Assembly: GCF_025264665.1 (NCBI RefSeq)
Contig: NZ_CP073697.1
Span: forward strand, 744,001 to 808,000
Length of the DNA: 64,000 nucleotides
From: Edaphobacter flagellatus
Lineage (GTDB): Bacteria; Acidobacteriota; Terriglobia; Terriglobales; Acidobacteriaceae
Direction: 5' to 3'
Positions 44,685 to 54,104 of the stretch are shown piece after piece. A model generated the notes under the pieces. It was not told the DNA's origin and did not search any database. It saw only the letters and a list, made by a program, of their open reading frames with translations. Every line of letters starts with the position of its first letter. The stretch's first letter is position 1. The translations under genes and the position numbers were made by a program.

Positions 44685-45185
44685 GGGGGTGATCTCCGTT
44701 TCGTTGTATTTCCCCGTATCCTGCTCGGGTCACCCTTCGCGAAGCGAGCGAGTGGCCCCTGCTCCCAAGGCCGAAGCTCTGCATTTACGGAGGGTCCGCC
44801 GAAGGTGGAAACCGTAACCCGAAGGGCGGCGTAGCTGAAGCAGAAGAGCGAGCCTGCCGCAGGGCGCAGGATAGGGCCCGAAGCGTGAACCCGTGCAGAG
44901 GACGGGATACGAGTGGAAGGCACTCATATGCACGAACGGCACCCCGTCGCATGCGCCGACGCATCGTTGCTCCAACCGCAGCCCGATTCATCGCTGCAAT
45001 CAAATCCGCAGAGGACGGCTTCGAGCACACCGGCGTGTATGGCCACCGCTGCATTTCGCAGGCTGGAAACGCCATGCTTGGCGCGTTTGAAGACGAGTTG
45101 GGCTGTGCAGCTACAGGAGCCGCATGAAAGACCATCGGAGTGACCTCGGTTCGGGTTGGGATTCGTTTAGCTGGATGCGCCGATA
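44685..45185. other. Non-coding or poorly coding stretch between ssb and the T4SS operon
   Basis: 501 bp. GC-rich runs (CGAAGCGAGCGAG, GGCGGCG) occupy the first half. Only a small plus-strand frame at 44951-45127 looks protein-like. No promoter, repeat or RNA gene is clear. Confidence 0.45.
44951..45127 (+). CDS. Possible small protein
   Basis: 58 codons (MRRRIVAPTAARFIAAI then KSAEDGFEHTGVYGHRC) with GC-rich third positions and a plausible helix-rich composition. No clear ribosome site, and it is opposite in direction to all neighbours, so this is a weak call. It could equally be chance. Confidence 0.25.
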   Translation: MRRRIVAPTAARFIAAIKSAEDGFEHTGVYGHRCISQAGNAMLGAFEDELGCAATGAA

Positions 45186-46154
45186 TCAGGCGTCGGAGGC
45201 ACGATAGACCTCCTCGGTATTGAACGACTGTTCCGCATGGCTATAGCCGGAGACGGTAATCAGCTCCCGGACTCTTCGGCGGCCCCGTGCATCGCGCTCG
45301 CAATGCAGCACAAAGTCCACGGCTTTGCCCGTTTGTGACCGGACAAATGCCTGGTCCAAATTCGTTCTGGCACTCAGGGCCATATCCGCGAGTCTGTCGA
45401 GCGCATCGAGCGCGGAATCCGCGTGCAACGTAGACAGTGTTCCGCCGTGGCCGGTGTTCATCGCCTGGAGCAAGTCATAGCCGCATTCGTCGCGGATTTC
45501 ACCCATGATGATGCGGTCAGGGCGGTGCCGCAATGCGGCAGCTACAAGCTGACTCGGGGTGATGGTAACCTGCCCCGGGATCGCTGCGACAGCCTCCCAG
45601 CGAACGGCATTCGGATGCGCAATCTTCAATTCGGCAGGTTGCTCGATCACAACCAGTCGTTCATGCAAGGGAACATGGTCAAGGAGAGCCTTCATGAGCG
45701 TGGACTTGCCCGAGCCAGTTCCTCCGCTGATGATGCCGTTCTTCCGCTGCTGAATGAGAGCTACGACAGCATCCCGAATGTGGGCTGGAAAGCTGCCCGC
45801 CTGCACCAGCTCATCGCTCGTGTACCAGCGGTTGAATTTGCGGACTGTGAGTGTAGGTCCGTTGATCGAAGACGGAGGTCCGACGACAGCCACGCGCGAG
45901 CCATCTGGCAAGCGCGTGTTGAGGATAGGATTCTGACCGTTGAGGTCTTGTCCAAGCAGGCGTGCAACGCGCTCAATCGCCGCTGTAAGGCGGTCATTGG
46001 TGTATGGCGTGGAGAGCGGAATGTGCTCGACCACGCCTGCGCGATCCGCAAACACTCCCGTTGTCCCGTTAATCATCAGGTCTGAGATCGACGGGTCCAC
46101 CAGAAGAGCGCGAAGCTCTTCGGGAAAGAACGGGAGTATCAGCTCGGAGCTCAT
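45186..46154 (-). CDS. virB11: VirB11/TrbB-type traffic ATPase
   Basis: 322 aa. Walker A GGTGSGKSTLM at about residue 147, Asp box VIEQPAELKI, Walker B RHRPDRIIMGEIRDE and His box TGHGGTLSTLHA are all present. This hexameric ATPase powers the type IV secretion channel from the cytosolic side. Its ATG overlaps the end of the VirB8 gene; it is the last gene of the transfer operon. Confidence 0.95.
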   Translation of the reverse strand: MSSELILPFFPEELRALLVDPSISDLMINGTTGVFADRAGVVEHIPLSTPYTNDRLTAAIERVARLLGQDLNGQNPILNTRLPDGSRVAVVGPPSSINGPTLTVRKFNRWYTSDELVQAGSFPAHIRDAVVALIQQRKNGIISGGTGSGKSTLMKALLDHVPLHERLVVIEQPAELKIAHPNAVRWEAVAAIPGQVTITPSQLVAAALRHRPDRIIMGEIRDECGYDLLQAMNTGHGGTLSTLHADSALDALDRLADMALSARTNLDQAFVRSQTGKAVDFVLHCERDARGRRRVRELITVSGYSHAEQSFNTEEVYRASDA

Positions 46155-46945
46155 CGCACTGTCTCCGTGTTAGGCGGAACTGATGCGATGGGTTTTGCCG
46201 GAGTCATTGGCTGTACCGAGACACGGTTCTCATGGAACTCCGTGACAGTCAGACCCAATGGGTTGATGAACTCATACTGCGGGAAGATCTTCGCTTGGTC
46301 GTTGACCTGCTTCGGGTCGAGGTAATACGTGACGGACAGCATCCAATGCTCGGTGCGGGGATTGCGGGAGTTCTGTTGCGAGTACACCTTGTCGAGCGTC
46401 ACCAACGCCGTGCCGCGCGCAATCTTCACACCCTGCACCATCTCTTCCGACATGGACGTGATGGTCACATCCCGCACCTGCACATCACTCGATTCGACCT
46501 GGCCGGAGACCACCTCCGAAGCGAGGTGGTTCTGGTTATCATCGGCCATCAAACGCGATGCCAAAGCCTGCGACAGAAAGTAGTAGTTGAGCGGATATTT
46601 CTTCGCAATCGTGTCACGGCTGATGGTGTAGCGATAGTTCGCCCATTCGGTGAGATAGGTGCGCACCTCGCCTTCGCGTGGACTGTAGCTCAAATCGCTG
46701 TATTGAATGGCCTGGGCGCGGCCCATCTCGTCGATGCGGACATAGCGATTGGCGACCGGGCGGTGCGCCAAAGCGAAATTCAGACCCATCGAGCCAAGTA
46801 GCAACACCGTACCGCAACCGATGATGATGCGGTAGGCTTTCCGCTCGGCATAGTGGGACGAATAGACCTCGTTGCCGACCTCATCGGTCAGTATGGCCTG
46901 CCGAGGTGTGAGCGGCTGTTCAATGGCTGGGCTGTGTGTGGACAT
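46151..46945 (-). CDS. VirB8/TrbF-type T4SS inner-membrane protein
   Basis: 264 aa. A cytosolic N-tail is followed by one TM segment (YRIIIGCGTVLLLGSMGLNFAL) and a periplasmic VirB8-like NTF2-fold domain (YRYTISRDTIAKKYPLNYYFLSQALA; DVQVRDVTITSM; WMLSVTYYLDP). It nucleates assembly of the channel. AGGAG lies 10 bp upstream. It overlaps the preceding small membrane gene by 26 bp and VirB11 by 4 bp. Confidence 0.88.
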   Translation of the reverse strand: MSTHSPAIEQPLTPRQAILTDEVGNEVYSSHYAERKAYRIIIGCGTVLLLGSMGLNFALAHRPVANRYVRIDEMGRAQAIQYSDLSYSPREGEVRTYLTEWANYRYTISRDTIAKKYPLNYYFLSQALASRLMADDNQNHLASEVVSGQVESSDVQVRDVTITSMSEEMVQGVKIARGTALVTLDKVYSQQNSRNPRTEHWMLSVTYYLDPKQVNDQAKIFPQYEFINPLGLTVTEFHENRVSVQPMTPAKPIASVPPNTETVR

Positions 46946-47129
46946 GGGACGGCTTGCTCCTTTCGTGAAGTGCCTGTTGACGCACGGTCTGAAAGATGAT
47001 GAATCCGTAGATGAACCCCACGAGGAAAAGCAGCGCGAGGCACCACTTCGTGAGAGTCACCATCCACGATGGGAGAGCGATGCGATATCCCTCCCGTCGC
47101 AACCACATATAGAACCACCAGTCGCTCAC
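46920..47129 (-). CDS. Small single-TM protein of the T4SS operon
   Basis: 69 aa with GTG start and GGAGG upstream. SWMVTLTKWCLALLFLVGFIYGFIIF is one TM segment followed by a basic tail. The GTG overlaps the stop of the VirB6-like gene, so translation is coupled. No family recognised; position between B6 and B8 suggests a small channel accessory. Confidence 0.65.
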   Translation of the reverse strand: MSDWWFYMWLRREGYRIALPSWMVTLTKWCLALLFLVGFIYGFIIFQTVRQQALHERSKPSHVHTQPSH

Positions 47130-48046
47130 TTTGCTCCTCCCTTACCACCTGCAAGAAGTAGCGCTGACCTTCCGGCCACACTGACGGCTGAACCTGTAAT
47201 TCCGGCGGCTCCCCCAAAAATCGCCTGGGTAATGGACGGAATAAAGAGCATATTCACGACGAACGCAATAAAGACCATAGCGGTCGGAATCAGATTCGCC
47301 AGCCACATACCTATGGAATAGTCCCCGTGGAAGGTCCGTTGCAAGAACGTAATCATGAATCCTGACCACACGAAGATGAACGCGGCTGCGACAGCGCGAA
47401 TCATCGCGAAGCTGATGAGCACGTCGAGAAATTGAAAGAACTTAGCCCTGAAGGTCTGCGTCATCAGCAACGGGATGAAGACAGGTCCAAAAAGGGCCGT
47501 GATGCCGTAGAAGATGAACGAACTGCAGTTGATGACGAACAGAATGGCCGAGGCGACTCCGAGCAGTCCCTCAACGATGAAATAGCAGAGTTGCTGCGTT
47601 AGCTGCATCATGGACGGCGTCGGTGTATTGATTCCAGCTTCTTTCAACGCGGCCAGGAGTTGATTCAAAGAGTTCTGATCGAAGGCAGCGACCATGGCCT
47701 GTGCGATGTAGCTGAAGAAGTGGTTGATGCCGAAGCTCGCGCCGGGAAGTGGATTCACCCAGTAGTTCAATAACAAGGAGCAGATAATCAGCCTCGTCAT
47801 GAAGTTCACTAGCTCACCAGCACGCACGGGATGCGTATGGAAACGCAGTGTCATGCCAGACGTGCTCCAGTTCACTACCATGCTCACCAGCGTGAAGAGA
47901 GAGATGAAGCTCAACTCCACCGCACCGAACTGGGACAACGCACTACCGTTCTGGGTGGTGAGATCGGTGAGGTTATTAGTGAACTGGTAAAGCCAGTCCA
48001 CTCCCGAACTGGTACTCGGCATGGTTTGCAGCAACATCATCGTCAT
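47126..48046 (-). CDS. VirB6/TrbL-type polytopic T4SS protein
   Basis: 306 aa with about six TM segments (for example FISLFTLVSMVVNW, LIICSLLLNYWV, GVASAILFVINCSSFIFYGITALFG, MIRAVAAAFIFVWSGF, PTAMVFIAFVVNML) and a Gly-rich C-terminus. The central periplasmic loop between TM2 and TM3 is typical of VirB6. It forms the inner-membrane part of the DNA path. Two further Met codons lie right after the first, so the start may be 1-3 codons later. Confidence 0.85.
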   Translation of the reverse strand: MTMMLLQTMPSTSSGVDWLYQFTNNLTDLTTQNGSALSQFGAVELSFISLFTLVSMVVNWSTSGMTLRFHTHPVRAGELVNFMTRLIICSLLLNYWVNPLPGASFGINHFFSYIAQAMVAAFDQNSLNQLLAALKEAGINTPTPSMMQLTQQLCYFIVEGLLGVASAILFVINCSSFIFYGITALFGPVFIPLLMTQTFRAKFFQFLDVLISFAMIRAVAAAFIFVWSGFMITFLQRTFHGDYSIGMWLANLIPTAMVFIAFVVNMLFIPSITQAIFGGAAGITGSAVSVAGRSALLLAGGKGGAK

Positions 48047-48058
48047 ACGGTCACCCCT

Positions 48059-48328
48059 CTACGGGAGATAGTTCTGCCAGGTCTTGCCTTCGTTACCAGC
48101 GGCCATGCTGTGGTGCTTCTTCAGGCTGTCCACCTTCTGCCGAAAGGCATCGTCCTGCTTCTTCTGTTCGTCTCGCTCGCGCTGTTGCTGCTTCAACAGC
48201 GTGGCCGTCTTGGCCGCAGCTTCGGCGGCACGGTGTGCCTCATGAGCGCGGTAAATCTCGGTGCTGGCAATGATCGCCAGCACCGCAAGGATTGCAACGA
48301 GCAACTTCGTCTGAAGCAGTTTGAACAT
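48059..48328 (-). CDS. Small exported/anchored coiled-coil protein
   Basis: 89 aa: one hydrophobic segment (LLVAILAVLAIIAST) followed by a charged helix (AHEAHRAAEAAAKTATLLKQQQRERDEQKKQDDAFRQKVDSLKKHH) and the tail NEGKTWQNYLP. The same tail ends the VirB5-like neighbour (NEGSTWQSYLP). It lies between VirB5 and VirB6; it has the position of a VirB7 but lacks a lipobox Cys. Confidence 0.65.
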   Translation of the reverse strand: MFKLLQTKLLVAILAVLAIIASTEIYRAHEAHRAAEAAAKTATLLKQQQRERDEQKKQDDAFRQKVDSLKKHHSMAAGNEGKTWQNYLP

Positions 48329-48336
48329 CTCAGCTC

Positions 48337-49122
48337 CTACGGAAGGTACGACTGCCAGGTGCTGCCTTCGTTGGCTGCGCTCATATCGTTGGTGGCGCGC
48401 TGAGCCTGCACAAAGGCAGCGGTATTAAGGTCTGCAGCAGCGGCGTTACGCTGCTGCATGTTTGTGAGCATCATCTGAGAGGCCACGCAGGTAGCGAGAG
48501 CGCCCTGCGACTGCATCTCGGACATCTTCTGGGCTTCAGCGGCGTTCAACAGGTTTAACTGCTGGACCTCGCTATTTGTTGCGGTAGAGCCGTCAAGTTG
48601 GTTGGCGGCAAGTGTGCTGTTGGCTGTGGCGTTCGTCGTCCGCGCCGCACGGTACTGGCCCACTGCGGTCATGCAGTCCGGCGACGCAGCATCGGACGCT
48701 TCAATCATGGCGAGTTGAGAGAGCTGCGGACTGCCAACTGATTGCGTCTGGAGATAACTGCTCGTAGTGCTCGACAACGGTACAGAGGCCGCCGTCCATG
48801 CGGTATTCGAGGCCGACGGCGAGTTGGTATTCAGCGCCATCGTCATCCCATTCGTCTCTCCGAAGAGGTTCCGAACGTTAACGTTCTCCAGAGCGTGCAG
48901 TGTGGTTCGCCACTGCGACTTAAGGGAGAAGTGCTCAACGTTGTTTTTGAGCATCGTGTACTGCGTTTGCAGTGTCGTGAGTTGCGATACTAGGCTTGCG
49001 TAACTCGTGGGATCAAAGACGATATCGCCTAACCCGAAGAGTGCGAAGCTGGGCGTGGCGGTGAGCAGCAACGCTGCGCCGCCGAGCAACCATTTCCTGC
49101 GTTTGGTCAGGACCATTTTCAT
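48337..49122 (-). CDS. VirB5/TrbJ-like T4SS protein
   Basis: 261 aa with a signal peptide (KRRKWLLGGAALLLTATPSFA) and then a helical periplasmic body (VSQLTTLQTQYTMLKNNVEHF; QKMSEMQSQGALATCVASQM), as in VirB5 minor pilus proteins. Start at 49122 is set by AGGAGG 6 bp upstream; the frame to 49161 is rejected. The C-terminal NEGSTWQSYLP is shared with the small protein downstream. Confidence 0.8.
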   Translation of the reverse strand: MKMVLTKRRKWLLGGAALLLTATPSFALFGLGDIVFDPTSYASLVSQLTTLQTQYTMLKNNVEHFSLKSQWRTTLHALENVNVRNLFGETNGMTMALNTNSPSASNTAWTAASVPLSSTTSSYLQTQSVGSPQLSQLAMIEASDAASPDCMTAVGQYRAARTTNATANSTLAANQLDGSTATNSEVQQLNLLNAAEAQKMSEMQSQGALATCVASQMMLTNMQQRNAAAADLNTAAFVQAQRATNDMSAANEGSTWQSYLP

Positions 49123-49142
49123 AAGGCACCTCCTGTCATGGC

Positions 49143-49334
49143 CTAGATAGTGTTGGGGCACGGATAGAGGGTGAAGCGTCTATCCAGTGGGCGCGTTGTC
49201 AGTTCGTTCACCTCCTCGATAGCTCGCAGGGAGGTGGTTGCAAGCCATGTGTAGACCGCAGGACGCGACACAACGACAGCCGTGACGAGTACGGCGGCAA
49301 AAACCAGAACGGTACGAAGTCGATGTGATTTCAT
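49143..49334 (-). CDS. Small membrane protein
   Basis: 63 aa: MKSHRLRTVLVFAAVLVTA then a short periplasmic part with one Cys near the end (LYPCPNTI). One TM or signal segment. GAGGAG lies 11 bp upstream. It sits between VirB10 and VirB5 genes; function unknown. Confidence 0.5.
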   Translation of the reverse strand: MKSHRLRTVLVFAAVLVTAVVVSRPAVYTWLATTSLRAIEEVNELTTRPLDRRFTLYPCPNTI

Positions 49335-49339
49335 GGCGA

Positions 49340-49573
49340 TCAATTCTCCTCGTCGAGTTGCCGGGCGATACGAGGAATTGAGCCAACCCACTCCATCCCG
49401 CTGCGCTCGATGGCTTCCGCGATGGTGTAGCCCATCGCCTGGAGCCAATCAGCTCGATTCAGGACCAAGGCCACAGCAACCTTCTCGCCGGTGGACTGCA
49501 CGGCCCATGCCTGCTCTCCGCCATGCTTCGCCTCACGTGCTTTCCGGAAGAGATGTACGTATCCGTTCGACAT
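49340..49573 (-). CDS. Small hypothetical protein of the T4SS operon
   Basis: 77 aa starting MSNGYVHLFRKAREAKHGG, soluble, no TM. AAAGGA lies about 8 bp upstream. It lies 30 bp after VirB10 and 5 bp before the small membrane gene. Composition (WAVQSTGEKVAVALVLNRADWL; AIERSGMEWVGSIPRIARQL) suggests a small alpha/beta protein; no function known. Confidence 0.55.
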   Translation of the reverse strand: MSNGYVHLFRKAREAKHGGEQAWAVQSTGEKVAVALVLNRADWLQAMGYTIAEAIERSGMEWVGSIPRIARQLDEEN

Positions 49574-49602
49574 AGCTGTGTCCTTTCCTAGGGAAGGCAT
49601 AA

Positions 49603-50871
49603 CTACATTGTTGGGTCTACGCGATGGTCGGCATAGGAAGGCACAAGCAGGTCGCGTCCGATATACACACGTGCCCGCGAGCCCTCCTTGAGGGTGATGA
49701 CCGGGAGGCGGTTGAGGAAGTGATTCAAGAGCTGCTCGCCTTCCATCGAGGTCTGCGACGAGATGCCGTTGCGTATCTGCGTCGAAGGATCGAACACCGT
49801 GTCGTTATTGCCGATCTGCGCCAAGCCGCCCAGTCCACCGATGGCGGCTGCGGCACCGAAGGCCATGAGATAGCCGTGATCGACCTTGGTTGCAAGGCCG
49901 GTGGTTCCTATCGGATCAAGACCGAGGTACTTGTCGAAGTCGATGGAGAAACCGTCGGGACACACAGCGCGGTGGAAGCTGACAAACATCTTCCGCTGCT
50001 GGGCATTGCCGACGCTCTGCACGGAGCCAATGAGCCGCGTACCTTGGGGCATAAGGAGCTGCTGGTGGTCGTGCGAGTAGTAGTCGGTCGTCAGCATCAC
50101 CATGATCGGACCGGCGAAACCGCCGTCGATATGGTTGGTGACGACGCCCTCAAGCACCATGCCTTCGAAGATCCGGTAGAGGCGACCGTCGTAGGAGTCG
50201 AAACTATACTTGTCCATGGCGGCGGTGTCGCCGGCAGGCGAAGCCTGCCGCACCGGCGCATGGGCGTTGTCCGCATCGGTATCCGCTAGGGCGTTCTTGC
50301 TCTGAGCGGCTGTCTGAACGACCTGAGGAGCAGGCGTCGAACCAGCGGTGGAGAAGTCAATCGCGACGGTATCGCTGTTGAGGGCATCCTGTTTCTGCTT
50401 CTCGTCGGCAAGACGTTTCTGTTTCGCTTCGGCCTGTGCCTCGGAGACATTCGAGGTATGCTGCGGCGCATTGCCGCTGTTGCCATAGATACTGTCCCGC
50501 TGCGCCTTGGTCATCGGTGGCGCGGTATCACTCTCCGGGCCAGGGATGTCCTGCGATGCCTGCAACTGCTGCATCGCAGTGGCAAGCTCCTGTTGATGCC
50601 GCAGAGCATCGGCATCGCGCTGGGCCTGCAATTGTTGCTGCGCCGTGAAGCTATTTACCTGTTGCGCGTTCGGAGCGGAAGGCCGCATAGCCAACGCGCT
50701 CTGTTGCGCGGTCTTCTTGTTCCCGCTCACAAGGCTGGAGAGGTTGGCGATGCCAACGACTCCAACGATTACCACCAGAGTGATGACGACAGGCATACTC
50801 CTCTTGAGTGGTGGCTTGGCTTCCGGCTGCTCGGGAACGGTGGCGGGTACGTTGTTATTCATCTCTGCCAT
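49603..50871 (-). CDS. virB10: VirB10/TrbI-type channel protein
   Basis: 422 aa. A cytosolic Pro-rich N-tail precedes a TM (MPVVITLVVIVGVVGIANLSSLV). A long Gln/Ala-rich linker follows, then the conserved C-terminal beta-barrel domain (RIFEGMVLEGVVTNHIDGGFAGPIMVML; MPQGTRLIGSVQS; GLDPIGTTGLATKVD; PVITLKEGSRARVYIGRDL). It bridges inner and outer membrane in the core complex. AGGAGG lies 8 bp upstream, and only 2 bp separate it from the VirB9 stop. Confidence 0.95.
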   Translation of the reverse strand: MAEMNNNVPATVPEQPEAKPPLKRSMPVVITLVVIVGVVGIANLSSLVSGNKKTAQQSALAMRPSAPNAQQVNSFTAQQQLQAQRDADALRHQQELATAMQQLQASQDIPGPESDTAPPMTKAQRDSIYGNSGNAPQHTSNVSEAQAEAKQKRLADEKQKQDALNSDTVAIDFSTAGSTPAPQVVQTAAQSKNALADTDADNAHAPVRQASPAGDTAAMDKYSFDSYDGRLYRIFEGMVLEGVVTNHIDGGFAGPIMVMLTTDYYSHDHQQLLMPQGTRLIGSVQSVGNAQQRKMFVSFHRAVCPDGFSIDFDKYLGLDPIGTTGLATKVDHGYLMAFGAAAAIGGLGGLAQIGNNDTVFDPSTQIRNGISSQTSMEGEQLLNHFLNRLPVITLKEGSRARVYIGRDLLVPSYADHRVDPTM

Positions 50872-50873
50872 GA

Positions 50874-51719
50874 CTACCGGCCTCCTGTCCGATGAAACTC
50901 CACCTTCTGCTTGCCGATGGCGAGGTAGCCGTTATCCAGTTGCTTCGGCACCGTGTAGAGGCCATTCGCAAAGTCGAAGTTGATGAGAGACGGCTTCTTG
51001 TCCTTCACCTCGTAAAGGGCAGGCGTCTCCTGAAACTGCCCACGCAGGTAGGTGAACTTGTCGTCGCGCCATATCTGCTGGAGGCCGAGGTCTTTGCCCT
51101 TCTTCTCGTCCCAGGCGTAATCGAAGTGAAGCGAGCCGGGGTACTGGCTGCGGTAGGACTCTTCCTTGGCTTGTTCCGCCTTTAGCTCCGCGGCCTGCGC
51201 TGCCTTTGCGGCAGTGGCCTCCTGCTTGGCCTTTTCCAGATCGGCGGCAGGCACGAAGACCGGCATCTGCGTGAGACGGTCCTTGGCGGCCTTGTCATTG
51301 GGAGCAATCAGAACCTTGGAGTCATAGTGATCGTCTGAATCGGCAGATACTTCTCGCAACTGCAAGGTGTACTCGTTGCCGTGGTCGGAGACGACGTGAA
51401 CATCCGTCGATGCGTTAGCGATCTTCGGTTTTACGCTGATGAAGCGCGAAGCGACATGGCCTGCATCGAAGACCCATCCCACGGTATCCCCGGCATAAAC
51501 GTTGGCCACCTTCTCCTGATCGGGCAGGACAATGAGCGTGGACTGCAACAGGCCCGCTCTCACGACAGGCGGCGTCTCCGTTTCTGAGACGGCCACCGTG
51601 CGCGGTGCGCTGGGCTGAAGAGGATGGCTGGCAGGGTCCGCCGATGCACGGAGCGGCAACGCCGCCAGTGCAAGGCTATAGCCGATGACAATGGGGATAA
51701 GTGGCTTCACGGTGTTCAC
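50874..51719 (-). CDS. virB9: VirB9/TrbG-type outer-membrane core protein
   Basis: 281 aa with a signal peptide (PLIPIVIGYSLALAALPLRASA). N-terminal VirB9 domain (LIVLPDQEKVANVYAGDTVGWVFDAGHVASRFISVKPK) and C-terminal domain (YPGSLHFDYAWDEKKGKDLGLQQIWRDDKFTYLRG; ALYEVKDKKPSLINF; VPKQLDNGYLAIGKQ). The Ala/Lys-rich linker between them is a coiled segment. Start is GTG; a second GTG at 51710 is better spaced from AAGGA and may be the true start. Confidence 0.93.
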   Translation of the reverse strand: MNTVKPLIPIVIGYSLALAALPLRASADPASHPLQPSAPRTVAVSETETPPVVRAGLLQSTLIVLPDQEKVANVYAGDTVGWVFDAGHVASRFISVKPKIANASTDVHVVSDHGNEYTLQLREVSADSDDHYDSKVLIAPNDKAAKDRLTQMPVFVPAADLEKAKQEATAAKAAQAAELKAEQAKEESYRSQYPGSLHFDYAWDEKKGKDLGLQQIWRDDKFTYLRGQFQETPALYEVKDKKPSLINFDFANGLYTVPKQLDNGYLAIGKQKVEFHRTGGR

Positions 51720-51734
51720 GTCCTTTCGTTGTGG

Positions 51735-54104
51735 TTACAAACTCTCGCCATCTGCGAAACGGGCGATGCCCTCGGCAAGCCCGTACTTTTCGATCAGCTT
51801 GGCGCGGCGCACGCGGTCCTTTGGCTTCGTCGAGACCGCTGCGTAGGTCCGTTTGTCGAGATTCAGCCGAATCACCTTGCTCAATCCGTCGCGGCGCATG
51901 TAGAGTGCCTCCCGGTCCTGCAAGCTCTCAAAGAGCGCTATCTGCTGTTCGTTCATCTTGAACAGCTCCGCATACCGTTTGCGGTTGAAGGTCGCATCCT
52001 TAAGGAAGAGGAACGACGAGCAGGAGTTCACGATGCTCTCAGCGTTCTCGCCCAGGTCTGCGGCAAACTGGCCGATCATGGTGACGCCGCCCAGGTTCTT
52101 GCGTACCGTCTTGATGGACGACAGCGCCGCATCAAGAAGCTGTTTGTTCTTCATGCTGGAGAACAGCTCTTCAATCAATATGTGTTTGGGTACGCCGAGG
52201 TTCGCCGGGTTGAACAGGACATCGTTGATGCGCCGCAAGAGCCAAACCATCAGCGGCTCAATCAGGTCGGCATACTGCGCGTTGTTCACGCCCTGGAAGT
52301 CGAAGCACTGGATACGGGACAGGGACAAGCTGTCCTCTACGTTGTCGAAGATCGCGCTATAGACACCACGCCCAACCCATTTTGAGAGGTAGCGGTCGAG
52401 CTTCTTGGGCAGATAGAGATTCGACAATCGGCGATTCGCTGTGTCGAGCAGGTACATATCCTGCACGGCTTTGTGGATGACATCATCGTCCTCGGGCTCC
52501 AGTTCCGCGCCGCCGTTCGTGAGCAGAAGCTTCACGAACGAATAGAGGAATTGGATGTTGCTCTCGGTCGGCTCCAGCGTAAACGGGTTCACGCGCGGGC
52601 CGTCTTTGCCGATACGATCAACCCGGCCACCGTATAGCTCGACCACGCTCTCATAGCTGCCGCCAATATCGAAGATGTAGGCGAAGCCGCCATACTTCTG
52701 TTCGTGCGCGAGGGTGACGTTGCCTAAGACCGATTTCCCGCTGCCGGTAGGCCCGAGAATGAGCTGCACGCGGACTCCATCCACGTATGCATCCTGAAAG
52801 TACGGAGTGCGCGTGCGTGTCTCGAAGATGTTTAGATACTCCGAATCAAGGTCATCCGAATACGGATGGCCGAGATGCGGAACATAGATCGAAGACAAGC
52901 GTGCATGGTGGTCTTCGGCCAGCCACAACGGGAAGACGTTGAACTTGCCGTTGCCGGGGAACATTGCATAGAAGGCAGACAGATTGCCGAGCGTCTCTTC
53001 CATCACCTGCGTCCGCGCTTCCACAAACACGCGATGCACTGCTGGCGCTAAGCCGCGAAGTGCGTCGGCGCTCTGGGCTGCCACCAGCAGCCGTAGCGAG
53101 AACTCCCCCTGCGCCTTCTTATCGAGGGACCGAACCACTTCGCTGAGGTCATCGACCTGAAGGTTGGCCGCGCGTGCGCTCGCGCCCTCGTCCAGTGAGT
53201 CTGTATCACGTCCAGCCATCACGCGCGTGAGCACGCCCACCTTGAAGAAGCTGATGAACTTCTCCTGGTTGTCGATCTCCTTGCGCACCGTGGTTGCCGA
53301 CTTGGGCCGCCAGGTTGAGCACAGCACGCTATCGCAATCAAGCCGGGCCAGGTCCGCGAAGAGGCAAGGACGCGATGCCTCCGGCGTGGCCTTGAGCGAA
53401 TACATCTGCACGTACCGCTTGCCAATGCGGAGGTGATCTTCCTTCCATGCAACGGGAGCTTGCACGATCTGCCGGTCCACGCCGGAATCGCCTCGAAGCT
53501 GTCCTTGTTCTGCCGAGTCCTCAAGGCTGAAGAGATAGGAGAAGAACTGGAACGTACTCTGCTTATCGAGCAACTGAAGACCAAGCGTGTTGCCAAGATT
53601 GCCGACCAGCAATGATGCGGCCTTTTCCAGTTCGGCCAACATCCGCGTTGTGGACGCGGCATTCTCCTGTGGCTTACGCTCGAACGTTTTCAGCTTCTCC
53701 GGCTCAACGATTAGGCACCAGTGAAGATCAATGCGACGAAACCCAGCCGATGCTTCAAGGAAGCGGAGACGATCTTCCACGAACACCTGCGTTACGGGAT
53801 TGGCATATTTCTTCTGGCGCGGCAGTTCATATCCTGACCGCACGCGCGTGTACTGATACAGGCACGAGCCTTCCGGCAGGCCGCGCAATGCGCCTTCGAG
53901 CAAGCGGCACTGGGCCTCTAACTCCTGCTCCGTCATGTTCTCTTCGTCCACGCCCGTAAGCGTGAACAGGCATCCATAGCCTCCGCCCTTGAGCGCAAAG
54001 ATACGCTCATTCACAAACCGCGCAATCGGCACGATACTGCACGCCGCGCCAGCCTTGGCGAACCACGGAACGGATTTGATCTGCTCAGTATTTGCGCGGG
54101 TCAT
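51735..54104 (-). CDS. virB4: VirB4/TrbE-type ATPase
   Basis: 789 aa. N-terminal CagE/TrbE_VirB domain, then Walker A ILGPTGSGKSVLGN at about residue 455 and the Walker B region HILIEELFSSM. The C-terminal segment (IGQFAADLGENAESIVNSCSSFLFLKD) is typical. It energises pilus assembly and substrate transfer. It starts 20 bp inside the VirB3 gene. Confidence 0.95.
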   Translation of the reverse strand: MTRANTEQIKSVPWFAKAGAACSIVPIARFVNERIFALKGGGYGCLFTLTGVDEENMTEQELEAQCRLLEGALRGLPEGSCLYQYTRVRSGYELPRQKKYANPVTQVFVEDRLRFLEASAGFRRIDLHWCLIVEPEKLKTFERKPQENAASTTRMLAELEKAASLLVGNLGNTLGLQLLDKQSTFQFFSYLFSLEDSAEQGQLRGDSGVDRQIVQAPVAWKEDHLRIGKRYVQMYSLKATPEASRPCLFADLARLDCDSVLCSTWRPKSATTVRKEIDNQEKFISFFKVGVLTRVMAGRDTDSLDEGASARAANLQVDDLSEVVRSLDKKAQGEFSLRLLVAAQSADALRGLAPAVHRVFVEARTQVMEETLGNLSAFYAMFPGNGKFNVFPLWLAEDHHARLSSIYVPHLGHPYSDDLDSEYLNIFETRTRTPYFQDAYVDGVRVQLILGPTGSGKSVLGNVTLAHEQKYGGFAYIFDIGGSYESVVELYGGRVDRIGKDGPRVNPFTLEPTESNIQFLYSFVKLLLTNGGAELEPEDDDVIHKAVQDMYLLDTANRRLSNLYLPKKLDRYLSKWVGRGVYSAIFDNVEDSLSLSRIQCFDFQGVNNAQYADLIEPLMVWLLRRINDVLFNPANLGVPKHILIEELFSSMKNKQLLDAALSSIKTVRKNLGGVTMIGQFAADLGENAESIVNSCSSFLFLKDATFNRKRYAELFKMNEQQIALFESLQDREALYMRRDGLSKVIRLNLDKRTYAAVSTKPKDRVRRAKLIEKYGLAEGIARFADGESL

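Noticed and set aside
44785..45135. 116-codon minus frame before the T4SS operon
   Set aside because: Composition unlike a protein and no start signals.
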